Part shown: positions 20,795-30,267 of the stretch, piece after piece
How the letters are laid out: each line of letters starts with the position of its first letter
Numbering within the stretch: the stretch's first letter is position 1
From: Zobellia uliginosa
GTDB lineage: Bacteria > Bacteroidota > Bacteroidia > Flavobacteriales > Flavobacteriaceae
DNA: 64,000 bases
Direction of reading: 5' to 3'
Assembly: GCF_900156625.1 (NCBI RefSeq)
Contig: NZ_FTOB01000011.1
Span: forward strand, 18,727-82,726
The notes under the pieces: model-generated
The model's input: the letters and a program-made list of their open reading frames with translations, nothing else
Databases searched by the model: none
What the model was told of the DNA's origin: nothing
Program-made: the position numbers and the translations under genes

Positions 20795-22225
20795 ATGAAA
20801 TTTAAACAATTTGCCCAAAAGGCAACAACCTCTCTTTTGGGGTTAATGCTATGTCTTGTTTCTTGCGATGATCCAACAGAATTGGTTAATGAGCCAGAAG
20901 TAGAAGTACAATCTGTTAAAGCAACGGCTAATGCCAATCAAATTGCGAACAAAGGTGTCCAAAAAAACCTAACTCCTAATGTGTTTATAAAAAATGGGGT
21001 GGGGTATCAAGGTCCTTCGCAAAGTGTAATTAATACTTTTCCAAAATTTGTTGTAGATGAATTGCCTAAGCATAATGCTACGCAAAGAATTCAAGCAGCA
21101 ATAGACCAAGCTAGTGCTAGAAATGGAGGAAGGGTAATTATTAGACCTGGAAAGTATATCGTAAAAGAGATCAATTTAAAGTCCAATGTCCATATCAGGC
21201 TTAAACCTAATGTTATTATGGTTGCGGACCAAAGGGATCAAAGTCCTGCGGCTCGGGTCAAACACAAGGATATTTTTCTGATAGGTAGAAGAAAAAATAT
21301 CAAAAATGTAAGTATTGTGGGCGAGGGTAAAGGGCAGTCTAGGCCTAAGTTCAGATATTTTAGGGAATCAAAAAGAAATGAAGGAGGGGTTAGGGCTTTT
21401 TCTGTAAATGGTGTCAAGAATTGTTTTATTCAAAATGTTCTTATTGAGGACAATGAAACTCGATTTGCGGGTATCGATTTTAACTTCAATTTTAGTGATG
21501 TAAGCAAAGCAGGAAGACCTACAAATGTAACTATAGATAATTGTGAGATTAAGAAGGGTGCTTATGGTTATGGATTAGTGCAATTAAATTGCGGGTTAAA
21601 TGTTTTGTTATCGAATTTAACCGGGGAAGGTGGAATTACTGCCCGGATAGAATCGGACAATAGGACGTTTAAGAGTAAAACTATAGGTATAGACAATGCG
21701 CATGTGCGTAATGTTTTGACGATAAATGGTAACACCTCCGTACTCTTACAACCGTGGAATGTTGTAAATGGAAATGTTTTCATAGATGGAGCTTATGCCA
21801 TAAACTGCAATTTTGCGGTTGAAAGCCAAGACGGCTATCAAGATACAACGGGCAAGGGTAGATTTGGGCCTAATTCTAGTATCAAAAACGTCGCCGCGGT
21901 TTATGGCCTTACGGCAACCGGTCATTTTGCACATGAAAAGGCCATTCCCAATTGTTTACTTAGGTTTTTCAAAAAGAATGAACCCTCTCCTGACGCGGAA
22001 GAGTCTGGGGCTAGGGTAGGGCCTTCAATATGTGTCGTGGGAGATTTTGTTACTCGCGAAGCGAATAGAGTAAAGGTTTTTGGCAGTACAGTTAGTGCCA
22101 CCGTACCTAATAATACAAACCCCGCAAACACAGTAAATTCAAGAGTTGATATCTTAACCGGCAATGCTATTGCGCATAGGGGCAACGACCCTAATAAACA
22201 ATGTGGATGGAGGGCTTATAATTAG
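20795..22225 (+). CDS. GH82-like (iota-carrageenase-like) beta-helix lipoprotein
   Basis: The 476-aa product starts at ATG 20795; a TTG 13 codons upstream is not needed because the signal peptide begins at this ATG. Lipobox LVSC is followed by DD. The N-terminal QRIQAAIDQASARNGGRVII and ITGEGK-like segments are typical of right-handed beta-helix polysaccharidases. The segment VQLNCGLN ... TARIESDN places Gln263, Glu286 and Asp288 with the same Q-to-E spacing (23) and E-x-D pattern as the catalytic residues I recall for Alteromonas iota-carrageenase (Gln222, Glu245, Asp247). Length fits GH82 (about 490 aa). This would be the endo-acting enzyme of the locus. Confidence 0.6.
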   Translation: MKFKQFAQKATTSLLGLMLCLVSCDDPTELVNEPEVEVQSVKATANANQIANKGVQKNLTPNVFIKNGVGYQGPSQSVINTFPKFVVDELPKHNATQRIQAAIDQASARNGGRVIIRPGKYIVKEINLKSNVHIRLKPNVIMVADQRDQSPAARVKHKDIFLIGRRKNIKNVSIVGEGKGQSRPKFRYFRESKRNEGGVRAFSVNGVKNCFIQNVLIEDNETRFAGIDFNFNFSDVSKAGRPTNVTIDNCEIKKGAYGYGLVQLNCGLNVLLSNLTGEGGITARIESDNRTFKSKTIGIDNAHVRNVLTINGNTSVLLQPWNVVNGNVFIDGAYAINCNFAVESQDGYQDTTGKGRFGPNSSIKNVAAVYGLTATGHFAHEKAIPNCLLRFFKKNEPSPDAEESGARVGPSICVVGDFVTREANRVKVFGSTVSATVPNNTNPANTVNSRVDILTGNAIAHRGNDPNKQCGWRAYN

Positions 22226-22493
22226 TAGGTTATAAGCCTTTTGCAATTAAGGTAAGGTTGAGAACATTTATCTTTTTATACGTTTTGCCTTAAACGATAT
22301 TGGGGCGCAGGACCTATATAGAGGTGAATTATTCTCAACCTTTTACCCAAACTTATCCCATAATCTTTTTTGAGGGACACCTTGATTCCAATTGACCTGA
22401 AAACTGCACAAAACCTAGGCTTAAGGATTGAATTGTAGCCAAAAGTCTTTCGGAAAAATAAAAGAGAAGTATAACGTAAAACTAGTAATTGAA

Positions 22494-23924
22494 ATGAAAA
22501 ATTTATCGCGAAGACGTTTTATCCAAACCACGGGTACTGCCGCGGCAGGAACTATTATTATGCCCAACATGTTGACATCATCGAGAAATAGCACTGTAAA
22601 TGTAGCTGTCATTGGCGTAAATGGAAGAGGCATGAACAACTGGACTCAAATGTTAGGGATAAGAGGTGATTATAGAAGGATAAAAGAAGGACTGGAACCT
22701 GATGGCGAAAGAAAGCCCCATAAACACGTAAATATTGTGGCCATGTGTGATGTTGACGATGTGGCTTCTGCTACAGCCTATAAAATGATGCCTGAGGTGA
22801 GAAAGTTCAAGGACTTTAGGGTCATGTTGGATGAAATGCATAAGGATATAGATGCCGTAATTGTTTCCACTCCAGATCATACCCACTTTGCAGCAACCAT
22901 GGCCGCTATGGAAAGGGGAAAACATGTCTATGTAGAAAAACCATTGGCCCATGATATATGGCAGTTACGGACCCTTAAAAAAGCAGCCGAATATTATGGC
23001 GTGGTTACACAGCTTGGTAACCAAGGGCACGCTTCAGATGGTATAAGGGACTTTAAAGAATGGTATGACCAAGGTTATGTAGGCGATGTAAAGGAAATTC
23101 ATGCCTGGTTCAATGGGCCAAAGTTTGGAGATGATTTATGGTTCAATAAACCTACAAGTTATCCACCTGTAGCTGAACCCATACCCGGTACCTTGGCTTG
23201 GGATTTATGGTTAGGACCGGCAAAAGAAAGAGCTTATAGCCATTATTATTTACCCAAATGGTGGCGTTCCCACCTTGATTTGGGAACGGGAATGTTAGGG
23301 GATTGGGGATGCCATACACTGGATGCTCCATTTTGGACGCTAGATATGGGTATGCCTACCTCCATAGAACCCATACACTCGGTATTAAGTCCTCGCCCTA
23401 CGGATTTCGGCCCTGATCAATCTATTTTAAAGTATGAATTCCCTAAGCGTGGAAACAGACCGGCATTGACCATGTTCTGGTATGAAGGGGGTAAAAAACC
23501 CGAGAACCGACCTGAATGGGGAATGCAAAATGTACCAGGTAACGGAATGATCATGGTAGGGGACAAACAATCGGTTTTTACAGGAGGTAAACCTTATGCT
23601 CCTAAAATGTTAATGCCAAAAACGGAGTGGGATGCATTTCAAAAGAAAGGTTGGAACAAAACCATTCGTCGTATTCCCAATGAAAACCCACACGGAGAGT
23701 TTATTGATGCGATTAGGGGAAAAGGTCCTAAACCCGGTTCTAGTTTTGAGTATGGTGCAGATTTAACGGAGGTCGCTTTACTAGGGGCTCTGGCACAACG
23801 GTTTAATACAAAGATTGAATATGATGCCGCAACTATGAAAATAAGCAATCAGCCTGCATTGAATGCTTACGTCAAGGAAGAGGTGAGGGCAGGTTGGTCG
23901 TATGGTGAAAACCTATGGAAGTAG
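22494..23924 (+). CDS. Tat-exported Gfo/Idh/MocA-family oxidoreductase
   Basis: The start at 22494 was chosen because it opens directly into the Tat signal (MKNLSRRRFIQTTG); an upstream in-frame ATG at 22428 adds 22 unrelated residues. The 476-aa product has a Rossmann motif (VNVAVIGVNGRG), the DAVIVSTPDHTH segment, the EKPLAH motif with the family's conserved Lys, and a C-terminal alpha/beta domain (LGDWGCHTLDAPFW). Family members oxidise sugars or, as in GH109-type enzymes, use NAD transiently to cleave glycosides. Export plus position in the locus suggest action on a released sugar in the periplasm; the exact reaction is unknown. Confidence 0.8.
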   Translation: MKNLSRRRFIQTTGTAAAGTIIMPNMLTSSRNSTVNVAVIGVNGRGMNNWTQMLGIRGDYRRIKEGLEPDGERKPHKHVNIVAMCDVDDVASATAYKMMPEVRKFKDFRVMLDEMHKDIDAVIVSTPDHTHFAATMAAMERGKHVYVEKPLAHDIWQLRTLKKAAEYYGVVTQLGNQGHASDGIRDFKEWYDQGYVGDVKEIHAWFNGPKFGDDLWFNKPTSYPPVAEPIPGTLAWDLWLGPAKERAYSHYYLPKWWRSHLDLGTGMLGDWGCHTLDAPFWTLDMGMPTSIEPIHSVLSPRPTDFGPDQSILKYEFPKRGNRPALTMFWYEGGKKPENRPEWGMQNVPGNGMIMVGDKQSVFTGGKPYAPKMLMPKTEWDAFQKKGWNKTIRRIPNENPHGEFIDAIRGKGPKPGSSFEYGADLTEVALLGALAQRFNTKIEYDAATMKISNQPALNAYVKEEVRAGWSYGENLWK

Positions 23925-24084
23925 TTGTAAACTTCTTTTTATGACATTGTCGAAGGTGTAGTTTCTTTATGTACAAAACAACGAGAAAGTTTGGTTAAAC
24001 CGATACTGTGTTCGATTAAAATAGTCTAGATACACCGGTACGGACTTACCTGTTGGTGTCAGAAAGTCAATATATATTATAAGA

Positions 24085-26427
24085 ATGAAAAAAAAATACA
24101 AGTTACTTTTATTACTATTATTTGCAAATTGCTTTGCGGCACAAGCCCAAGATTTAGAAAGAAAGGCAGAGAAGAAAATAACCCGGTTAGAGACTTTAAT
24201 GTCTAAAGCCGAAAGAGAAGGGTTCGATGTAACACGCGAAAAAACCATAATATGGTTTTCAAAAGAATTTTTGAAAATTGCCAGGTGGGATGAGAATAAT
24301 ACCGACTTTATACAAAGTACTTTTGAAGAATTTAAACCATTAAAAGGAGACAAGGCCCAAATGGCTAAGGACCTTCCTAATTTTGAAAGGAAAAAGGTGG
24401 TGGAAATTTTGGATAAAGGAATTGCCAACCTTACAAGGGTTATGAATGGAACCATTGTAAGAAGACCGGTGGCGAAGGTAGATTGGGAGAATATAAAAGT
24501 GGAGAAAGACCAATTTACCAGCAATGGAAAACCTGTGTTTCTATATGATTATTTTTCAAAATCAATGGGGAACCCTACCTTGGATTCCAATATATATAAC
24601 GACCATCTAGGAAATATTGACCGTATAGGAGGTGTTACGCCTCTTTTATTAAATGAAGATCGGACATTTAATCAGCGGACCTTGAATAGAATTGTCCGTC
24701 ACCCGGATACAAAGGCAGGTTATCTTTTGCTATGGAATACGAATATTCCCGAATGGATAGAAAAACAAGAGCCAGAGGTCACTAAAGGTGTAAATACCTT
24801 TATGGGGTTTGATATTGATAACCCTTTAATGCGTGAGGTCTGGGGCAGTATAATGCAAAAAACTGGAGAAGTAACCAAAGGCAGAAAGGCAGTACAATTA
24901 GGTTATATTTTGGCCAATGAACCCCATTGGCTTTCTGAGGAGGGGAATTGGGCCTACAAACTTGGGGAAATGAATGAACTCTCATCTTATACCTTAGATA
25001 AGTTTAAGTCTTGGTTAATCAAAAAATATAATAATGACCTTGCCCAACTCAACAAAAATTGGAAAACGGAATTTGAGACGTTTAAAGATATAAGTTTTGT
25101 TTTTCCACTGAAAAAGGAAACCAAGGGAAGCCCGTTCAGATACGATTGGGACCGCTTTAATATGGATAGGGTTACAGAATGGTTTTCTTTTTTACAAACA
25201 GAATTGCATAAGACAAACCCAAAGGGAGATACCCATATTAAGCTTATATCCCACTTTTTTTCGGATGATGAACGCTCTCATGGAATAGACCTTGAATCCT
25301 TAACGGAACTAACTACTATGATAGGCGATGATGCAAAGACAAGGGAGAGGGATATCCGTTTTGATAAGCCGGAATTCTGGGAAGCGAATTATTCGTACCA
25401 CTGGCAAGAATTGTGTGTTTCGTATGATTTTATGGAGTCGGTGTCACCCGATAAAATACATGTGAACTCAGAAACGCATTTTTTATCTAGTGTTGCATGG
25501 AGAAAGCTTGATACCTCTCCCGAATATGTGAGAAACAACTTCTGGCTAGCTACACTACATGGTATGGATGCCGGTTTATCATGGTTTTGGGCAAGGGACC
25601 CAGATGGCTCCCCCGAAGCTAGATTTGAGAATAACATTTATTCAAAAGATAGGGCTTTGAGCGAGTCATTTGCGGCATCGGTGAATATGCAACCCCAAGT
25701 AGCCAACGAACTCACCCAAGTAATGATGGACTTAAATAGTTTTTCCGAAGAGATTATGGCATTACGTCGTCAGAGAAAACCAATAAGGTTATTTCATTCG
25801 GAAACTTCGGCCATTAACAAAGAGCATCATATGACACAACAATATGATCTTTATGAATCTTTGTTCTTCGAAGGTTTTCCTGTAGGGTATGCCACTGAGA
25901 ACATCATTAAAAAGCAGGATAGTAAAAACTGGGATGTTCTTCTTGTATACAAAACAGAATATGTAACTGATTCAGAATTTAACGAGTTACAAAATTACCT
26001 AGATAATGGAGGGACTGTCATAATGGATAATGAAACCAGCCTTTCAATGAACGAATACGGATACAAGCGGTCAAAAACCTTGAAAAAAGGGAAGGGAAAC
26101 CTACATATTCTGAAAACAGATGAATATGAGACTCTAAAAACATTTGCCCTAGACTTGATAGCAGATAAATTACCCGCAGTTGTTCTTTCAGAATCTAATG
26201 GGGCGGCCCATAAGGGGTGTACTTGGAGAATAGCCCCTAATGGTAAAGGGGGCTATGTAATGACAATTATAAACCTGGGAAAAACCAAAGCCCGATTAAA
26301 CGTTTCTATGAGGAATGGGGAAGAAATTAAGTGCACGGATATACTCACGCAACAACCGTTGAAGACAATGTTTGATCTTGATGTTCATGGTGTTCTATTA
26401 CTTGAAATCGAAAAAACTAAAAATTGA
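24085..26427 (+). CDS. GH42/GH167-like beta-galactosidase (second copy)
   Basis: The 780-aa product has a signal peptide (LLLLFANCFAAQA) and aligns by eye over its full length with the enzyme at 16847. Shared landmarks are the helical N-terminus, GKPVFLYDYFS, acid/base LANEPHW (Glu279), helix LNKNWKTEFETFKDI, nucleophile candidate HVNSETHF (Glu463) and the LLVYKTEYVTDSEFNEL region. It lacks the approximately 200-residue C-terminal extension and T9SS tail of its paralogue, so it is probably periplasmic rather than surface-displayed. This suggests division of labour between outside and periplasmic beta-galactosidase steps. Subfamily is uncertain as for the paralogue. Confidence 0.75.
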   Translation: MKKKYKLLLLLLFANCFAAQAQDLERKAEKKITRLETLMSKAEREGFDVTREKTIIWFSKEFLKIARWDENNTDFIQSTFEEFKPLKGDKAQMAKDLPNFERKKVVEILDKGIANLTRVMNGTIVRRPVAKVDWENIKVEKDQFTSNGKPVFLYDYFSKSMGNPTLDSNIYNDHLGNIDRIGGVTPLLLNEDRTFNQRTLNRIVRHPDTKAGYLLLWNTNIPEWIEKQEPEVTKGVNTFMGFDIDNPLMREVWGSIMQKTGEVTKGRKAVQLGYILANEPHWLSEEGNWAYKLGEMNELSSYTLDKFKSWLIKKYNNDLAQLNKNWKTEFETFKDISFVFPLKKETKGSPFRYDWDRFNMDRVTEWFSFLQTELHKTNPKGDTHIKLISHFFSDDERSHGIDLESLTELTTMIGDDAKTRERDIRFDKPEFWEANYSYHWQELCVSYDFMESVSPDKIHVNSETHFLSSVAWRKLDTSPEYVRNNFWLATLHGMDAGLSWFWARDPDGSPEARFENNIYSKDRALSESFAASVNMQPQVANELTQVMMDLNSFSEEIMALRRQRKPIRLFHSETSAINKEHHMTQQYDLYESLFFEGFPVGYATENIIKKQDSKNWDVLLVYKTEYVTDSEFNELQNYLDNGGTVIMDNETSLSMNEYGYKRSKTLKKGKGNLHILKTDEYETLKTFALDLIADKLPAVVLSESNGAAHKGCTWRIAPNGKGGYVMTIINLGKTKARLNVSMRNGEEIKCTDILTQQPLKTMFDLDVHGVLLLEIEKTKN

Positions 26428-26650
26428 TCGATAAAGGAGAATCGGTGCCTTTGCTGTTTGTTTAAGCCAAGTAATACTGTCTAGAAGAATTAGACAAGGA
26501 GTAATTTGTTAGAATTCAAAGCGATAGTGTTAATAGGAATTAGGCGAAAGCAAAATGTTTAAACCTCTTGGAAAGAATAAATGACAATTGGCTTGAGCGT
26601 TGAGATAAAATTCTCAATTGATCAAGCGTCTAACTTTTACATTAAATGTT

Positions 26651-29600
26651 ATGAAAAAAATAGTTCAATCTACAATTTTGTTGAGTTTATTTTATAGCTC
26701 AGTATTCGGACAATTAGATACAAATTACTTTAATCGTTTAAAATCTGAAACCATAAAATCAAGTGATGCGTTGGAATGGGTCCAATTTGGTCCGGGTATG
26801 TCGGGATATTGTGAGTTTTTTTGGTGTCATCCTACAGATCCTAAAACTATCCATATGAGTCCGGATATGTTTAACGCTTATGGAAGTTTTGACGCGGGTA
26901 AATCTTGGCAGACCATTAAAAATTATGACAGCCAAGACAGGGGAATGGGGCGTACCTATGATATAGAATTTTCTAGGCAGAACCAAAATTTTGGCTTTGC
27001 CATTGATGAGGGAGGGGGTGTCTATAGAACAAAAGATAAGGGTAGAACTTGGGAGAAAACTTACTCAATAAATAAAGCCCATTCTGAAATTGCCGTAGAT
27101 CCATCAAATGATAATAATTGGTATATAGGGGCAGGATCATGGTGGGACGTTAAAGGAACACATAGAACCTTGGCCAATCCAATGGCAAACCTAAGGAGTA
27201 CCGCAGTATCGGGACATATCTATAAAAGCACGGATAAGGGGAAAACTTGGAAGAAAATTAGTAGAGGACTACCATCAACCTTAAGCGTGGCTAAAATTAT
27301 AGTAGACCCTAGAAATTCCAATAGGATTATTATGGCCGCTAATACCGGTATTTATCGCAGTATTGATAAAGGTGAGAGTTGGTCTCCTAGCAAAACAGGT
27401 TTACCTAACAACTTACCAAAAGATATGACCTCTTATTATAACAAGGGGCAGAACAAGTTTGTTTTGTATGTTGTTGAACAAACCAAGTATATTAAAAAGG
27501 GCAATACTACAACTTCAAAAGGAGGAGTGTATAAAAGTACAGATGGAGGAAAAAGCTGGAAATCAATTACGGGTGACTTAGGTTTTGATTTAACGAAAAT
27601 AACCGACCCTCTTACTAGATCAAAGTACAAAAGAACCGTATCTAATTGGTTAAGCATTCCTACAAACCAAGTTGGGGAACTTCCAACACAAACTATCCCA
27701 ACATTTCATAAAATTAGGGTAAACCCGAAAAACCCTCAAGAAATCTACCTTTCCCATAACGTAAAACATGATTTTTCCTTTGGACCTGGAGGCGTGTGGA
27801 AAACGGAAAATGGAGGAAAAAATTGGTTTCCCTGTGCTCGAACGGGAAAATATTGGACAAGTGGACAAGATAAGAGCTATTGGGAAGGGAGGGGCATGCC
27901 AACAGGTATGAACACTACTTTTGCCCATTTACAGCCCAAAATGAAAAAGGCAGATGGATATTTTGGGTATAGATTTATCGAGATAAATTCAAAGGGAGAA
28001 ATATTTACAAGTATCGATCAACAAATATTAAAATCGACTGATGGGGGAAAAAAATGGAAACAAATAGATGATGATGAAACCGCACCGAATAGCAAGGGAT
28101 GGGTAGGAAGAGGAGGGAGTAATTTACCGGGACGGTATATTTTATTGGATACGGGCACTCCAAATAGAAAGTTATTCTGTAGCGGAGAGCATGGTTTATG
28201 GGAATCCGCTCCTCTAAAAAATCACCCAAACCCTAATGCAGTAGCCGTAAAACAAATAGAGGGACAAGTGAACGAACCTAATGCCGCTACTTCTATAGGA
28301 TATGTTGCCGTACATCCTAACAAACCCAATATTCTCTATACAATTCAATTTCGACAAGACCATCGGGATAATTTTCGTAGATCCATCGATGGAGGCAAAA
28401 CTTGGGAAAATATTTCAACGCCTATAGATCACCCGGATACTAATTTATCGGGAGAGCGGATATTTTCATACTCCATCCTAATAGACCCAGTCACTCCCAA
28501 AAACATTTATTTTTGTGTTATTAGGGACGCTCCCGCAGAAGTCAATAGTTATATCCCTCCGGGAGACTTCAATAAATTTGGCGTTTATAAAAGTACGGAT
28601 GGAGGGTTTAGTTGGAAAGTGATGAATAATGGTTTTCCTCAAGGGGCTAGTGTTCGTAGGTTGGAAATGCACCCCACCAATAGTTCCGTCATTTATGCCG
28701 CGTCTAACTTTAGTTCTAAAAATAAGGTTCCAGGGGGGCTATATAAAACGACCAACAAAGCGGCTTCTTGGTCTAAAGTGGAAATTCCAGCAGCTATCAA
28801 GTCGGTTAATAATGTACATATTGATGAAACAACAAAGCATATTTACATTTCGTGCGGTAGAAAATCAGGTACTTATGATGAAGGAGGAATTTGGAGAAGC
28901 AAGGATGGAGGAGCCTCTTGGGAGAAAATATTCGATTTACCTTATGTATGGCAGACAGAAACTTCGCCTATTAACCCAAATATTATTATTGCCAGTGTTC
29001 CTTGGAACTCAAAGGCAAAAAATTTAGGGGCTTACCTATCTAGAAATGGAGGTAAAAATTGGATTAAAATAAATAAAAATTTAGCGCATCCCGATGCAAT
29101 TACTGATATTCGACCTGACAATAAAGATGAAAACACCTTCTGGTGTGCGGGCTGGGGAAGCGGCTGGTATAAGGGCGTTTTAAAAAATCAGTCAACAAGT
29201 CAGTTAATTGAAGATGGTACATATTATGTAAAATCAGTTCTGTCTGATCAACGATTATTAGCTAGAGAGTTAGAATCACATAGTGCAAGAATGGCCAATC
29301 CTGGAGATTATAGTGATCAACAGTGGGTTTTTACACATCTAAAAAATAATATCTATCATATTAAAAATAAAAGAAGCAATAGATATTTAGAGGTGCCTTT
29401 CGGCAAGTGTGGAAATGGAAATGATGTTGCCACACAAAACTCCAAGTCATTAGATCATCAAAAATGGAAAGTGCTTAAAAATAGCTCCAATAAATATTCA
29501 TTTAAACCCATACATTGTAGAGAGGTCGCATTGGATATATCCGATGGGGCCCTAAATGCAAACGTGCATACGTGGAAGTACTCCTACGCAAATAAAAATC

Positions 29601-29878
29601 AGCAATGGGAACTTATTGCGGCCAATGCTGGTAAAAGCGACTTTTCGTCTAAAACCCAAGACATATTAAAAGTATTTCCAAACCCTGCAAAGAATAATAT
29701 TGCTATAACGGGTGTGCACTATGGCGACCAAATAAACGTGTATAGTATGCTAGGAACCTTGATCGAAAGTAAAATAGCGAGCCAAGATAAAGAGGTCATG
29801 GATATTTCCTATCTTACATCAGGACTATATATAATATCTGTACCTGAAAAAGGAAGTATAACGTTCGTTAAGGAATGA
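26651..29878 (+). CDS. Asp-box beta-propeller protein with ricin-type lectin and T9SS tail
   Basis: The start at 26651 opens directly into a signal peptide (MKKIVQSTILLSLFYSS); the upstream ATG at 26618 adds 11 residues. The 1075-aa product contains about ten Asp-box motifs (STDKGKTW, STDGGKSW, SIDGGKTW, STDGGFSW, SKDGGASW), as in sortilin/VPS10 and GH74-type tandem propellers. A ricin-B-like beta-trefoil follows at about residues 855-990 with three QxW repeats (DQQWVF, HQKWKV, NQQWEL). The C-terminal domain (VFPNPAKNNI to the end) is a T9SS type A sorting signal. It is thus a secreted carbohydrate-active or glycan-binding protein. No catalytic family could be assigned with confidence. Confidence 0.7.
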   Translation: MKKIVQSTILLSLFYSSVFGQLDTNYFNRLKSETIKSSDALEWVQFGPGMSGYCEFFWCHPTDPKTIHMSPDMFNAYGSFDAGKSWQTIKNYDSQDRGMGRTYDIEFSRQNQNFGFAIDEGGGVYRTKDKGRTWEKTYSINKAHSEIAVDPSNDNNWYIGAGSWWDVKGTHRTLANPMANLRSTAVSGHIYKSTDKGKTWKKISRGLPSTLSVAKIIVDPRNSNRIIMAANTGIYRSIDKGESWSPSKTGLPNNLPKDMTSYYNKGQNKFVLYVVEQTKYIKKGNTTTSKGGVYKSTDGGKSWKSITGDLGFDLTKITDPLTRSKYKRTVSNWLSIPTNQVGELPTQTIPTFHKIRVNPKNPQEIYLSHNVKHDFSFGPGGVWKTENGGKNWFPCARTGKYWTSGQDKSYWEGRGMPTGMNTTFAHLQPKMKKADGYFGYRFIEINSKGEIFTSIDQQILKSTDGGKKWKQIDDDETAPNSKGWVGRGGSNLPGRYILLDTGTPNRKLFCSGEHGLWESAPLKNHPNPNAVAVKQIEGQVNEPNAATSIGYVAVHPNKPNILYTIQFRQDHRDNFRRSIDGGKTWENISTPIDHPDTNLSGERIFSYSILIDPVTPKNIYFCVIRDAPAEVNSYIPPGDFNKFGVYKSTDGGFSWKVMNNGFPQGASVRRLEMHPTNSSVIYAASNFSSKNKVPGGLYKTTNKAASWSKVEIPAAIKSVNNVHIDETTKHIYISCGRKSGTYDEGGIWRSKDGGASWEKIFDLPYVWQTETSPINPNIIIASVPWNSKAKNLGAYLSRNGGKNWIKINKNLAHPDAITDIRPDNKDENTFWCAGWGSGWYKGVLKNQSTSQLIEDGTYYVKSVLSDQRLLARELESHSARMANPGDYSDQQWVFTHLKNNIYHIKNKRSNRYLEVPFGKCGNGNDVATQNSKSLDHQKWKVLKNSSNKYSFKPIHCREVALDISDGALNANVHTWKYSYANKNQQWELIAANAGKSDFSSKTQDILKVFPNPAKNNIAITGVHYGDQINVYSMLGTLIESKIASQDKEVMDISYLTSGLYIISVPEKGSITFVKE

Positions 29879-30267
29879 TTTGAGCGACTTCTCTATGGTC
29901 TTTTCTAGTAAGTGTAGTTGTTAACGATAAGACACTGTCCCAGAGATAAAATTACGGCCAGCTACAGCAAATGATCAAGAGTTGGTACAATATTGGGACA
30001 CGAAACGGCACGTTACCGGAAAGATTCTTTACAAAAAAAGACAAAATTCAGATGATAGGATTTTGTCTTTTTTTTTGAATAAAACTACAATAACCCATTA
30101 ATGATCATCAGTAATTTTTAGCCTTTGAGTTGCCATTGCGCCTGATTATTTACCCAAAGGTCAGGGGTGAAAAATAAGACCGTCTTAAAAAGTGTTATAA
30201 AGGTCTTTGCTTCAAATACTAGGGGGGCAAGGGGTACTATAGATGTGCATAGTGTTTTCTACACGGT
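29879..30267. other. Intergenic boundary between the polysaccharide locus and the accessory region
   Basis: This 389-bp stretch contains the strong terminator at 30033-30076 and no supported gene. Around 30175-30235 a segment (ACCGTCTTAAAAAGTG and GGCAAGGGGTAC) weakly resembles the right-hand part of the IS1182-type relics further right, suggesting an even more decayed copy. Confidence 0.35.
30033..30076 (+). terminator. Strong intrinsic terminator at the end of the polysaccharide locus
   Basis: GACAAAAT at 30040-30047 pairs perfectly with ATTTTGTC at 30060-30067, extended by an A-run and a T-run, followed by uninterrupted T residues to 30076. It follows the propeller/lectin gene by about 150 bp and probably ends the plus-strand transcription unit. 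Confidence 0.85.

Noticed and set aside
28629..29027. 132-codon plus-strand open frame inside the propeller gene
   Set aside because: It is a shadow in another frame of the Asp-box repeats and has no independent start context.
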